Of a stretch of 64,000 nt of DNA, positions 41,360 through 50,280 are shown in pieces. The notes beneath the pieces are model-generated. The model was not told the origin of the DNA. It saw only the letters and a program-made list of their open reading frames with translations, and ran no database searches. Each line of letters begins with the position of its first letter. The first letter of the stretch is position 1. This DNA comes from an uncultured Clostridia bacterium (lineage in GTDB: Bacteria > Bacillota > Clostridia > Christensenellales > Borkfalkiaceae). The translations under genes were made by a program, and so were the position numbers. Location: assembly GCA_947630705.1 (NCBI GenBank), contig CANRIK010000006.1, positions 1 to 64,000 of the forward strand, read 5' to 3'.

Positions 41360-42304
41360 TTAGGTAACAGCAAGCATAAACGCAAAACACATCGCCGCCT
41401 GCACAAATTTGCAGGCGATGAATTTAAGCGGCTTTACGCCCGTTTTCGTAAGATATCCGAGCTGTTGCATGAGTATTGATATACCGCCGAAAGAGATCAT
41501 AAAGCCGGCAAGCGCGCCCTTTAAAGGAGTGGAGCTCCGCGCCAGATAACTGCAACCGGTGGTAACTTCCGCCATTCCCAGACACACGGCGTGGGCGGCG
41601 GAATGATCTAAAAACAGCTTTAAAACCCATTCCAACGGCGCAAAAAGATTGAAGTCGTACATGAACTCCGCCACGACGTAAAAAAAGGCGATAAATCCTC
41701 CGGCCACCGCAACGGATATCACTGCGCCGTAAAAGCTGTCGTACAGCACGTTATTGTTTGATTTTATCGGTTTTGGAGGAATGGGGTTTGATTTTTTGCA
41801 AAATCTGCAATATATAAGACTGAAAATAATGACCGCCAGAGCGTGAGCGGCGAAAATCTCGAAGCCCAAAAGTTTATCCCCGAACATTTTGAAGCCCACG
41901 CTGCCTATAATAAACAGCGGACCGGACGTGGAGCACAGCGGAGCCAATTTGTCGCAGTCCTCTCTCGTCAGAGCTCCGCTTTCGTAAAATTCCGACAAAA
42001 TTCTGCTTCCGGCCGGATAGCCGGAGCAAATGGAGAGCAGAAAGCAGATTGCGGCGTTCTGCGGCATATTCAGAGCTCTTGCCGCCGGTCTCAACGGCAG
42101 CGACGCTCTGTCGGCGATTCCGGTCTTTATAAATATAAGCGATATAACCATAAACGGGAACAGTGAAGGCAGCACACACTCCGCCCACAATGCAAATCCC
42201 TCCGCACAGCTTGCTACGTATTTTTCGGGTCGTATAATGAATGCCGCTCCGAAAACAAGCAGGCAGAGGCACAGAATTGCATATTTGATACGCTTTATCG
42301 TCAT
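41360..42304 (-). CDS. ylbJ: YlbJ-like sporulation membrane protein
   Basis: 314-aa membrane protein with about eight hydrophobic segments and two nucleoside-recognition-like (GATE) halves; CSGYPAGSRILSEFYESG and LCSTSGPLFIIGSVG are typical of YlbJ. YlbJ-type proteins are needed for spore cortex formation in B. subtilis. The ATG at 42304 is chosen; the ORF start at 42400 lies inside the divergent gene. It sits between coaD and a YlbK-like gene as in B. subtilis, but is reversed and separated by aroF-pheA. Confidence 0.85.
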   Translation of the reverse strand: MTIKRIKYAILCLCLLVFGAAFIIRPEKYVASCAEGFALWAECVLPSLFPFMVISLIFIKTGIADRASLPLRPAARALNMPQNAAICFLLSICSGYPAGSRILSEFYESGALTREDCDKLAPLCSTSGPLFIIGSVGFKMFGDKLLGFEIFAAHALAVIIFSLIYCRFCKKSNPIPPKPIKSNNNVLYDSFYGAVISVAVAGGFIAFFYVVAEFMYDFNLFAPLEWVLKLFLDHSAAHAVCLGMAEVTTGCSYLARSSTPLKGALAGFMISFGGISILMQQLGYLTKTGVKPLKFIACKFVQAAMCFAFMLAVT

Positions 42305-42335
42305 ACTTCTTTTATATTTCGGAGGAGATATTATT

Positions 42336-43127
42336 ATGAGTAAAACTTTGGGACTTGCCCTTGGCAGCGGCGGCGTCCGCGGTATAGCCCACATAGGCAT
42401 ATTGGCCGCGCTTGAAGAGGCCGGAATAAAGCCCGACTACATCACCGGTTGCTCTATGGGCGCGGTGGTAGGAGCGTGCTATGCTTCCGGCATGTCCGCA
42501 AAAGAACTGCGCGAAATCGCGCTCAATCTCAAACCTCGCGACATAGTGGATTTCAGTCCGGCATTCTTGTCGCGTATGGCTCTTCTGCGCTCCCGTAAAG
42601 TGGAGGAACTGCTCTTGAAATATCTCGGTCACGTGCGCATAGAGGAAATGCAGATACCCTTCAAATGTATAGCCACCGATTTGCTTTCGGGCAAACTTCA
42701 CGTATTCGAAAGAGGCCGCGCCTCGCTCGCGGTGCAGGCTTCGAGCGCCGTGCCGGGAATTTTCCGACCCGTTGAATTCAGGCGCAAACTTCTTGTTGAC
42801 GGCGGCTGTCTCTGCCGCGTTCCCGTAAAATTGGTAAAGGATATGGGCGCGGACGTCGTTGTCGCCGTGGACGTGCTTACAAACGTCTCCGAGCCCATAG
42901 AGAAAGTAGGCAGTCTTTTGGGACTGATGCTTCGCGTTTTCGACCTCATGGATTCCCAGCAAACTCTCATGCGTTCGACTATCGAGGGCAAAGTCGCTGA
43001 CATAGTGTTGGAGCCCGACATAGTGGGTTTGAGCCCCTATTCGATCAAGGATTTCGATAAGACCTACAATATCGGCTACGAAACGGGCAAACAGTACGTC
43101 AAAAAAATTGAAAAACTATTAAAATAA
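42336..43127 (+). CDS. ylbK: Patatin-like phospholipase (YlbK/RssA type)
   Basis: 263-aa predicted lipid hydrolase. The oxyanion loop GSGGVRG, nucleophile motif GCSMG (GxSxG) and catalytic Asp in VDGG are all present. The ATG at 42336 has GGAGG upstream; the ORF from 42030 runs through the divergent ylbJ and is rejected. Only 31 bp separate it from the ylbJ start. No signal peptide, so probably cytoplasmic or membrane-edge. Substrate unknown. Confidence 0.9.
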   Translation: MSKTLGLALGSGGVRGIAHIGILAALEEAGIKPDYITGCSMGAVVGACYASGMSAKELREIALNLKPRDIVDFSPAFLSRMALLRSRKVEELLLKYLGHVRIEEMQIPFKCIATDLLSGKLHVFERGRASLAVQASSAVPGIFRPVEFRRKLLVDGGCLCRVPVKLVKDMGADVVVAVDVLTNVSEPIEKVGSLLGLMLRVFDLMDSQQTLMRSTIEGKVADIVLEPDIVGLSPYSIKDFDKTYNIGYETGKQYVKKIEKLLK

Positions 43128-43164
43128 ATTTTTATTCGAAGAAAAGAACGGTCAATGGGAAATT

Positions 43165-44478
43165 ATGGATTTGTTCGACCTTAACGGCAACGAGGAGCTG
43201 GCAAAGCCCCTTGCCGAGCGCATGCGCGCAAACAACTTAAACGACTTTATAGGTCAGAAACATATAGTCTCCGAGGGCAGTCTTTTGAGGCGAGCAATCT
43301 CTCTCGACAGATTGGGGAGCTGTATATTCTGGGGACCCCCGGGCTCGGGCAAAACCACTCTTGCCAATATAATAGCGCAGACTACCCACGGAGAATTTAT
43401 CAAGCTGAACGCTGTTCAGGCCGGAGTGGCCGACGTCAAAAAGGCGGTGGAGACCGCGCGCGACAGCCTCAAAATGTACGGCAAGCGTACATATCTTATG
43501 CTCGACGAGTGCCATCGTTTCAATAAAACGCAGTCCGACAGCTTACTGCCGGCGATAGAGCAGGGCACGATAATTTTCATAGGTTCCACGACCGAAAATC
43601 CCTACGCCTCGATGACTCCGGCAATCGTTTCCAGATGCCGCGTATTCGAATTCAAACCCCTCTCCGTCGAGGATATAGAGGGCGCACTCAATAAGGCGCT
43701 CAAAGACAAGCGCAGAGGTCTGGGGAATTATAATGCGGCCGTCGATAAAGAGGCGATAGACCATATAGCTCTTCTTGCCGGCGGAGATCTCCGTTCGGCT
43801 TACAATGCGCTCGAACTCGCCGTCCTGACCACTCCGCCCATGCCCGACGGCTCCGTACACGTAACCTTGTCGGACGCGGAACAGTCGATACAGCGCAAGG
43901 CTCTCTCATATAACGAAGACGCCTTTTACGACTATCTCTCCGCATTCTGCAAATCTCTTCGCGGCAGTGACGCGAACGCCGCTCTCTACTACGCCATGCG
44001 CCTGATAGAGGGAGGGTGCGATCCCATGGTCATAGCTCGCAGGCTGGTGATACATTCTTCCGAGGATGTCGGCATGGCCGATCCTAACGCGCTCGTCGTG
44101 GCGTCCTCCGCAATGTACGTACTCGAAAAGACAGGTTATCCCGAGGGCTTGATTCCCCTCTCGAACGCAATAATCTACGTCTGCGAAGCTCCCAAGAGCA
44201 ACACCGTCGTCCTCGCAAAAAACGCCGCCATGCACGACGCCGTGACCGTCCGAGACGACGAGGGAGTGCCCCCGTACCTTCGGGACAACACTTTCGGCGA
44301 CAAAGAGACAAAGGCGCAGAGCGCGAATTACAAATACCCTCACGACTATTCCGGCGGCTGGGTCGAGCAGCAGTATCTTCCCGACAAACTTAAAGACAGA
44401 ATTTATTACACTCCGTCAGATTACGGCTTCGAAAAGACTGTAAAGGAAATACGCAAAAACAAGGGCAAAAACAAGTAA
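43165..44478 (+). CDS. rarA: Replication-associated recombination protein RarA (MgsA)
   Basis: 437-aa AAA+ ATPase related to the clamp loader, acting at stalled forks. Starts with RMRANNLNDFIGQKHIV; Walker A WGPPGSGKTTLAN; Walker B LMLDECHRFNKTQSDSLL; sensor GSTTENPYASM; the C-terminal domain EDVGMADPNALVV is diagnostic. Normal length. Weak Shine-Dalgarno (GGGA). Confidence 0.95.
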   Translation: MDLFDLNGNEELAKPLAERMRANNLNDFIGQKHIVSEGSLLRRAISLDRLGSCIFWGPPGSGKTTLANIIAQTTHGEFIKLNAVQAGVADVKKAVETARDSLKMYGKRTYLMLDECHRFNKTQSDSLLPAIEQGTIIFIGSTTENPYASMTPAIVSRCRVFEFKPLSVEDIEGALNKALKDKRRGLGNYNAAVDKEAIDHIALLAGGDLRSAYNALELAVLTTPPMPDGSVHVTLSDAEQSIQRKALSYNEDAFYDYLSAFCKSLRGSDANAALYYAMRLIEGGCDPMVIARRLVIHSSEDVGMADPNALVVASSAMYVLEKTGYPEGLIPLSNAIIYVCEAPKSNTVVLAKNAAMHDAVTVRDDEGVPPYLRDNTFGDKETKAQSANYKYPHDYSGGWVEQQYLPDKLKDRIYYTPSDYGFEKTVKEIRKNKGKNK

Positions 44479-44504
44479 TAAACAAGTATTGAAATAATAG
44501 AAAA

Positions 44505-44542
44505 CAAAACTTCCGGCGGAAAAAATTCCGCCGGAAGTTTTG
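44505..44542. terminator. Terminator between rarA and xre
   Basis: Perfect 17-bp stem CAAAACTTCCGGCGGAA / TTCCGCCGGAAGTTTTG with an AAAA loop; T-runs within both arms allow use in both directions. Confidence 0.85.
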
Positions 44543-44608
44543 TTGCACAATGAAAAGCGAATACTTAAAATAGATATTCCCGAAAATTTTTGTAAATTCA
44601 GTGTCCCG

Positions 44609-44809
44609 TCAATCCTTAATTCCGAGCAGGTAATCGGCGGAAACGTCGAAAATCGCGCACAGCTTCTTGATGTTTTCAATATCCGGCTGCGTTCTTCCCT
44701 GCTCCCACGAAGCATAACAGTTGGCTGACACGTTCAAAGCCGTGTAGACGTCCTTTTGCACAAATCCGCATTCTTTGCGTATATCTTTTAATCTTTCATT
44801 GAATTTCAT
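44609..44809 (-). CDS. XRE-family repressor
   Basis: 66-aa single-domain HTH_3 protein: NERLKDIRKECGFVQKDVYTALNVSANCYASWEQGRTQPDIENIKKLCAIFDVSADYLLG is a complete Cro/C1-type domain. It is divergent from a lipoprotein gene, with two similar operator-like repeats between, so it probably represses that gene and itself. No Shine-Dalgarno; a TAAAAT box ends 6 nt before the ATG, so the mRNA might be leaderless. Confidence 0.9.
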   Translation of the reverse strand: MKFNERLKDIRKECGFVQKDVYTALNVSANCYASWEQGRTQPDIENIKKLCAIFDVSADYLLGIKD

Positions 44810-44829
44810 ATAAAAATTTTAAAACCTAA

Positions 44830-44872
44830 CTACCCAAAATTGGTTGACACTACCCAATTTGGGTAGTATTAT
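44830..44872. promoter_or_regulatory. Promoter with embedded operator for the lipoprotein gene
   Basis: TTGACA (44844-44849), 17-bp spacer, TATTAT (44867-44872). The spacer is exactly the inverted repeat CTACCCAA-T-TTGGGTAG. A second, imperfect copy (CTACCCAA at 44830 with TTGG) overlaps the region before -35 and the likely xre promoter. Binding of the XRE protein here would block RNA polymerase; that link is inferred. Confidence 0.8.
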
Positions 44873-44911
44873 TGTATGCAGAGTTTATTTATGCGACAAA
44901 GGAGGCAAAAA

Positions 44912-46300
44912 ATGAAGAAACTTATTGCGGCGGCAATGTCTTTGACGGTTGCGGCTCTCGGCGTATTTGCGTTCGGTTGCAAGGCGGAGGAGCACGAGCA
45001 CACGTTTGCGGCAAATTGGTCGTCGGACGCTAATTATCATTGGCACGCGTCCACCTGCGGACATCCGGAGACGGAGAAAAAGGAGAGCCACAGCATTGTA
45101 AACGGCAAATGTGAAATATGCGATTATACGCCCTCGCATCAGCATAGTTATATCAAGAGCGTGCACGAGGCCGACTGTACGCAAGAGGGTTACGAACTGT
45201 ACGAATGTGCATGCGGAGCAAGTTATCGCCAAAATCCGGTTCCGGCGCTCGGTCACGAACTGAATATGGTCAAAGTCGAGCCGACCTGCACGCAGGAGGG
45301 CAGCATAACTTACAGCTGTACTCATTGCGATTATACACGCAAAACAACTCTTTCTGCGGAGCATAAGTATAATTGGTATGAAGGTGAGGATTATTTCGAA
45401 TGTATTGAGTGTTTCCACCGTATTCCGGCGACGCAAGGGCTGCAATTCCGCGAAATATGGTCGAATCCTTTCGGGGGATTGTTCGGCGGAAATAAAGGAG
45501 ATTTTCTCGGTTACTCTCTGGACTCGGCGGCGGAGGCTTCGGGCGACGTAATCATTCCGGCTTATTTCGAGGATGAAGAGGTAACGGATATAAGTAACTA
45601 TGCCTTTCAGGATAACTTTGATATAACTTCTGTGCAAATACCCGAAACAATAAAGGAAATAGGCCTTATGGCGTTTGAAAATTGTTCGTTGGCCTCCGTA
45701 AATATTCCCACAGGCATGGAATATATCGGCTCCATGGCGTTCAGCGGTTGCACCAATCTGCAAACAGTCAAATTTTACGGAGATGTCGAGTGCATAGAAG
45801 CGTGGGCTTTCAGCGATACGGCGATAAGCGCGGACGAGAATTATTACGATAACGGTGCGTTTTATATAGACGGGCATCTGATAGACGCTTCCGGAGCGAA
45901 GGGCGATTTTACGGTAAAGGCCGATACGCTATCGATAGCCGCTCGCGCTTTCGAAGATTCTTCCGTAACCAAAGTAAATCTGCCGCGCGGTTTGAAATAT
46001 ATCACCGAGTATGCGTTTTTGGAGTGCGAAACGCTTGAAGAAATAAAAATTCCGGAAAAGATAACAACGATTACATATGAGTGTTTTAACGGTTGCACAG
46101 CGCTCAAAACCATATATATACCTCTTTCGGTAGAACTGATAGATAACGGCGCGCTCGGCCAATGCACGAGTCTCGAAACCATAAATTACGGCGGCTCGCC
46201 GGATGATTGGGCGGCAATAAATAAAGAAGCCGGCGACGGCGAAGTCTGGGAGGCTTGGGACGAGGGCTCGGGCGGATATACCGTAGTCTATGCAAAATGA
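44912..46300 (+). CDS. Lipoprotein with Cys/His-rich repeats and BspA-like LRRs
   Basis: 462-aa exported protein; start ATG 44912 with GGAGG upstream. The signal peptide ends FGC (Cys23), a slightly unusual lipobox. Residues ~27-160 hold three or four Cys/His-rich repeats of the HTFAANWSSDANYHWHASTCGH and GNCEICDY kinds, common in clostridial surface proteins. The C-terminal half has BspA-type leucine-rich repeats (VNIPTGMEYIGSMAFSGCTNLQTV). Likely a surface adhesin or sensor; no enzyme motif. Its promoter carries the XRE operator. It recalls the LRR protein at 11638, but lacks multiple membrane helices. Confidence 0.85.
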   Translation: MKKLIAAAMSLTVAALGVFAFGCKAEEHEHTFAANWSSDANYHWHASTCGHPETEKKESHSIVNGKCEICDYTPSHQHSYIKSVHEADCTQEGYELYECACGASYRQNPVPALGHELNMVKVEPTCTQEGSITYSCTHCDYTRKTTLSAEHKYNWYEGEDYFECIECFHRIPATQGLQFREIWSNPFGGLFGGNKGDFLGYSLDSAAEASGDVIIPAYFEDEEVTDISNYAFQDNFDITSVQIPETIKEIGLMAFENCSLASVNIPTGMEYIGSMAFSGCTNLQTVKFYGDVECIEAWAFSDTAISADENYYDNGAFYIDGHLIDASGAKGDFTVKADTLSIAARAFEDSSVTKVNLPRGLKYITEYAFLECETLEEIKIPEKITTITYECFNGCTALKTIYIPLSVELIDNGALGQCTSLETINYGGSPDDWAAINKEAGDGEVWEAWDEGSGGYTVVYAK

Positions 46301-46320
46301 AAAATTTCTGAAAAACGTTA

Positions 46321-46366
46321 AAATTCAAACTTCCGGCGGAAATTTCCGCGTGGAAGTTTGAATTTT
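46321..46366. terminator. Terminator after the LRR lipoprotein
   Basis: AAATTCAAACTTCC / GGAAGTTTGAATTT with an inner GCGGAAATTTCCGC stem, then TATAG; a long, near-perfect hairpin. Confidence 0.75.
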
Positions 46367-46448
46367 ATAGCGGTCGTCCGATATCATTGAAAAATCGGCG
46401 CGGCAAAATAATTTTACTCAAAAATGCGCATAAAACATGTAAAAATAA

Positions 46449-46477
46449 TTGACAATAATGCATAAATATAGTAATAT
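46449..46477 (+). promoter_or_regulatory. Promoter of the aspS-gatCAB T-box
   Basis: TTGACA, 17-bp spacer, TAATAT; start site near 46484. Confidence 0.75.
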
Positions 46478-46483
46478 AAACCC

Positions 46484-46772
46484 AATAAATGAATAAAAGC
46501 CGTGCAAAGATAGCACGCAAACAAAGGCTATGACGAAGAGAAGTACCGCGTAAGTTCGCTTACAGAGAGCGGCGCATGCTGGAAAAGCCGCAGAATGAAA
46601 ACGCGCGAATAACACTTCCGAGCCGCAACCCGAAAAGGTTAAAACCGCAGTAGGGCGCGCCGAAAAGTCCGCGTAAGGGACAGATAAAGTGATTGCTTTA
46701 TTTTCAGCAATAATTTAGGTGGCACCACGGAATGTTTCCGTCCTGAAAAATATTTTCGGGACGGTTTTTTTT
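46484..46772 (+). promoter_or_regulatory. T-box riboswitch, asparagine specifier
   Basis: Stem I parts (GAGAGC, GCTGGAAAAGCC), the T-box core TTAGGTGGCACCACGG (46715-46730) and a 12-bp terminator stem CCGTCCTGAAAA / TTTTCGGGACGG with T8 are clear. In the specifier loop (GCGCGAATAACACTTCC) the triplet AAC (46611-46613), followed by the usual purine, codes for Asn. GAA (Glu) lies just upstream at 46607. The UGGC bulge would pair with a G discriminator base, as in tRNA(Asn), tRNA(Asp) and tRNA(Glu). An Asn-sensing T-box makes sense before the genes that make Asn-tRNA. Confidence 0.92.
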
Positions 46773-46810
46773 GGGAAACACCGCAAATATCCTTAAAAGG
46801 AGCAGGCATT

Positions 46811-48538
46811 ATGTACAGAACAAAGACCGCAGATATGATAGGCGAGGAATGTGTCGGAGAAAGGGTGACCCTTGCCGGCTGGATAGAAAACATCCGCGAC
46901 CACGGCGGCGTATCCTTCATAGATTTGAGGGATTATTACGGCGTTGTGCAGGTGGTAATGCGCGATACGTCGCTCTTAAAGGGGCTCTCGCGCGAGGACT
47001 GCGTATCCGTTACGGGCGAAATAGAACACCGCGACGAGGACACCTACAATCCCAAAATTCCGGCCGGTACGGTGGAACTGAACTGCACGTCGGTCGAAGT
47101 GCTGGGCAAGGTAAAAGAGCCTCTGCCCTTTGAAATCATCACGTCGAAGGAGACCCGTGAGGACGTCCGCTTAAAATACCGTTTTCTCGATTTGAGAAAC
47201 CGCAAGGTGAAGGACGCCGTGATTTTCAGGGCGGAAGTCATTCGCTTTCTGCGCTCCGAAATGGAGAATATGGGCTTTCTCGAAGTGCAGACGCCCATAC
47301 TGTGCGCAAGCTCTCCCGAAGGCGCGCGCGATTATATAGTGCCCTCGCGCAGGTGGAAGGGTAAATTTTACGCTCTGCCGCAGGCGCCGCAACAGTATAA
47401 ACAGTTGCTCATGATTTCGGGTATAGATAAATACTTTCAGATAGCTCCGTGCTTCCGCGACGAGGACGCCAGAGCGGACCGTTCCCCGGGCGAGTTCTAT
47501 CAGCTCGATTTTGAAATGGCGTTTGCAACGCAGGAAGACGTGTTTGCCGTGGGCGAGAAGGTGCTCTATGACGTTTTCAAAAAATTCGCTCCCGAAAAAG
47601 AGGTGACGCCGCTGCCGTTCCCAGTTATTTCGTACGAGCGCGCCATGCTCGAATTCGGCACGGATAAACCCGACCTTCGCAATCCTCTGCGCATAATCGA
47701 CTTATCCGAATTTTTCTCTCGCTGTACGTTCAAACCGTTTATAGGCCGCACGGTGCGCGCTATCGTGATTCACGGCAAAATGAGCAAGGGCTTTCACGAA
47801 AAAATGCTCGACTTCGCGCAATCGATAGGAATGCCGGGGCTTGGATATCTCGAAGTTGGCGAGGACCTCTCATTCAAGGGTCCGATAGATAAATTCATTC
47901 CGGAAAACATGAAGGGAGAACTCATCTCTACTGCCGATCTTGCGGCGGATGACACCATATTTTTCATAGCCGACAGCGCGTCGAAGGCTCCCGTGCTCGC
48001 CGGAAAGATAAGAACGGAACTCGGCGAACGCTTAAATCTTATAGAGCAAAACGCTTTCCGCTTCGTATTCGTGAACGATTTCCCCATGTACGAAGAGGAT
48101 GAAAACGGCAAGCCGGCTTTCACGCACAATCCGTTTTCCATGCCGCAGGGCGGACTTGAAGCGCTCAACGGCAGGAACCCCTACGATATTCTTGCATATC
48201 AGTACGATATAGTCTGCAACGGCGTGGAGCTTTCGTCAGGCGCCGTCAGAAACCACGACCTCGACATAATGAAGAGAGCCTTCGAAATAGCCGGCTATGA
48301 CGAGGACGAACTGAAAGAAAAGTTCGGCGCTCTGTACACGGCGTTCAAATTCGGCGCGCCTCCCCATGCCGGAATGGCCCCGGGCATAGACAGACTGATA
48401 ATGCTCCTGCGCGGCGAGGAGAACATACGCGAGGTCATCGCCTTCCCCATGAGCGCCTCCGGACAGGACCTTATGTGCGGCGCCCCCTCCGAAGTTACGG
48501 AAAAACAGCTCCGCGAAGTGCACATAAAGGTGAGGTAA
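46811..48538 (+). CDS. aspS: Aspartyl-tRNA synthetase, probably non-discriminating
   Basis: 575-aa bacterial-type class II enzyme with N-terminal OB domain (residues 1-~105), catalytic core and GAD insertion. Motif 2 FRDEDARADRSPGEFYQLDFEM and motif 3 GAPPHAGMAPGIDRLIML are intact. The OB loop reads RDHGG; a His there (Leu in E. coli, RDLGS) is a mark of enzymes that also charge tRNA(Asn) with aspartate. That fits the gatCAB genes directly behind it. GGAG-type Shine-Dalgarno (AAAAGGAG) before the ATG. Confidence 0.96.
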   Translation: MYRTKTADMIGEECVGERVTLAGWIENIRDHGGVSFIDLRDYYGVVQVVMRDTSLLKGLSREDCVSVTGEIEHRDEDTYNPKIPAGTVELNCTSVEVLGKVKEPLPFEIITSKETREDVRLKYRFLDLRNRKVKDAVIFRAEVIRFLRSEMENMGFLEVQTPILCASSPEGARDYIVPSRRWKGKFYALPQAPQQYKQLLMISGIDKYFQIAPCFRDEDARADRSPGEFYQLDFEMAFATQEDVFAVGEKVLYDVFKKFAPEKEVTPLPFPVISYERAMLEFGTDKPDLRNPLRIIDLSEFFSRCTFKPFIGRTVRAIVIHGKMSKGFHEKMLDFAQSIGMPGLGYLEVGEDLSFKGPIDKFIPENMKGELISTADLAADDTIFFIADSASKAPVLAGKIRTELGERLNLIEQNAFRFVFVNDFPMYEEDENGKPAFTHNPFSMPQGGLEALNGRNPYDILAYQYDIVCNGVELSSGAVRNHDLDIMKRAFEIAGYDEDELKEKFGALYTAFKFGAPPHAGMAPGIDRLIMLLRGEENIREVIAFPMSASGQDLMCGAPSEVTEKQLREVHIKVR

Positions 48539-48541
48539 AAA

Positions 48542-48832
48542 GTGATAACGACAGAAGAAATAAAGGCTCTTGCACGCCTTGCAAAACTTCAATTCGACGA
48601 CGCGCGTTGCGAGGAGTTTTCAAAGGAGTTTGAGGAGATAGTGGCATTTGCCGGCGAGATAAATTCCTCCGTAGTGGGCGGAACGTCCGAGATAAGGGAG
48701 ATAGGCGGAAGGGAGATAGCCCTCTCCGATCTTCGCGCGGACGAGGTCGAGCCCAGCCTTTCGGCGGAAAAAATAACCTCCAACGTGGAGGCGGAAAACG
48801 GCTGTTTCACCGTGAGGAGAGTGGTAAAATGA
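48542..48832 (+). CDS. gatC: Asp/Glu-tRNA amidotransferase subunit C
   Basis: 96-aa small subunit that wraps GatA and GatB together. TTEEIKALARLAKLQFDDARCEEFSKEFEEIVAFAGEI is typical, as is the late EVEPSLSAEKI...ENGCFTVRRVVK. The start is GTG at 48542, with GAGG upstream; it overlaps gatA by ATGA. Confidence 0.93.
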   Translation: MITTEEIKALARLAKLQFDDARCEEFSKEFEEIVAFAGEINSSVVGGTSEIREIGGREIALSDLRADEVEPSLSAEKITSNVEAENGCFTVRRVVK

Positions 48833-50280
48833 AAGGACTTTTAACCCGACTTTCCGCCATGCTCCGCTCCGGCGAAACAAGCTCTTATGAACTTACGAAA
48901 AAGTATATTGCCGAAATCGAGAAGAGCAATCCTTCGCTCAACGCCTATGTTCATCTTACTTTCGAAAGAGCCTTGAAGGACGCGGAGACGGCAGATAAAA
49001 TGTTGAAGAACGGCGTTGGCGGCGCGCTTACGGGAATTCCGTACGCCCTCAAAGACAATATCTGTACCGACGGACTTTTGACGACGTGCTGTTCCCGTAT
49101 TTTGTGCGATTTCAAACCTTATTACAACGCCGCGGTTGTGGAAAAGCTCAACTCCGTCGGCGCAGTACTGCTCGGCAAGACCAATATGGACGAGTTCGCC
49201 ATGGGCTCCACGTCGGAGACTTCCTGTTACGGCGCGCCTTTAAATCCTCGAAACCTTTCGTATGTCACGGGCGGTTCCTCGGGCGGCTCCGCGGCGGCGG
49301 TCGCCGCAAATATTGCGCCGTACGCGCTCGGCTCCGATACGGGCGGCTCCATACGCCAGCCGGCGGCTTTTTGCGGAGTTGTCGGTTTCAAACCGACTTA
49401 CGGCGCGGTCTCCCGTTACGGATTGATAGCTTACGGCTCTTCGCTCGACCAGATAGGCCCTATAACGCATACGGTTTCGGACGCGGCGTTGGTTTACGAC
49501 GCCATTCGCGGCGCCGACGTAAGGGATATGACGTCGGCGGCGACCGACGCGGCTCCCACCGTTCTCGACCCCGAAGTAAAGGGAATTAAGATAGCTCTTG
49601 CCGACGAATTTTTCGAGGGGCTGGACGGCGAGATGAAAGCGCTTATCGAGGGCGTAGTGAAAAAATACGAGGCATACGGCGCCGAAGTCTCATCTGTGAG
49701 TATTCCGAGCTTGAAGACGGCCCTTCCCGTATATTATATAATAGCATGCGCGGAGGCGTCCTCCAACCTCGGCCGATACGACGGCATACGTTACGGATTC
49801 AGAGCGGCGGACTATTCCGACGTGGACGACATGGTAGTCAGAACGCGTACGCAGGGCTTCGGGAAGGAAGTGCAGAAACGCATAATGCTGGGCACATACG
49901 TGCTTTCGAGCGGATATTTCGACGCGTATTATAAAAAGGCATGCCTTCTCCGCGAAAAGCTCAAAGGGGAGATGGACAAGGTATTTGAAAAGTTCGACCT
50001 TCTGATTGCTCCCACCGCGCCCGTAACGGCGTTCAAACGCGGATATTCGGGCGGCAACGCCATAGAGACATATCATTCCGACGTCTGTACGGTTCCCGTA
50101 AACATAGCCGGATTGCCGGCAATTTCAATACCGTGCGGCAAGACAAAGACGGGGCTCCCCGTCGGCATGCAGATAATCGGCGACAGGTTTGCCGATTCCG
50201 CCGTGCTCTCCGCGGCATATTTCTGCGAGGCGGAGAGCGTCTGCGGCGAAGAAATTTACGAAGGGGACGTGAGATTATGA
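48829..50280 (+). CDS. gatA: Asp/Glu-tRNA amidotransferase subunit A
   Basis: 483-aa amidase that frees ammonia from glutamine (or asparagine). The Ser-cisSer-Lys triad is visible: Lys75 in ALKDNI, the GGSSGGS loop near residue 150, and nucleophile Ser174 in DTGGSIRQPA. Normal length. Overlaps both gatC and gatB by ATGA. Confidence 0.96.
   Translation: MKGLLTRLSAMLRSGETSSYELTKKYIAEIEKSNPSLNAYVHLTFERALKDAETADKMLKNGVGGALTGIPYALKDNICTDGLLTTCCSRILCDFKPYYNAAVVEKLNSVGAVLLGKTNMDEFAMGSTSETSCYGAPLNPRNLSYVTGGSSGGSAAAVAANIAPYALGSDTGGSIRQPAAFCGVVGFKPTYGAVSRYGLIAYGSSLDQIGPITHTVSDAALVYDAIRGADVRDMTSAATDAAPTVLDPEVKGIKIALADEFFEGLDGEMKALIEGVVKKYEAYGAEVSSVSIPSLKTALPVYYIIACAEASSNLGRYDGIRYGFRAADYSDVDDMVVRTRTQGFGKEVQKRIMLGTYVLSSGYFDAYYKKACLLREKLKGEMDKVFEKFDLLIAPTAPVTAFKRGYSGGNAIETYHSDVCTVPVNIAGLPAISIPCGKTKTGLPVGMQIIGDRFADSAVLSAAYFCEAESVCGEEIYEGDVRL

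Noticed and set aside
42030-42335. N-terminal extension of the patatin-like protein
   Set aside because: It reads through the opposite-strand ylbJ gene; GGAGG and the family start are at 42336.
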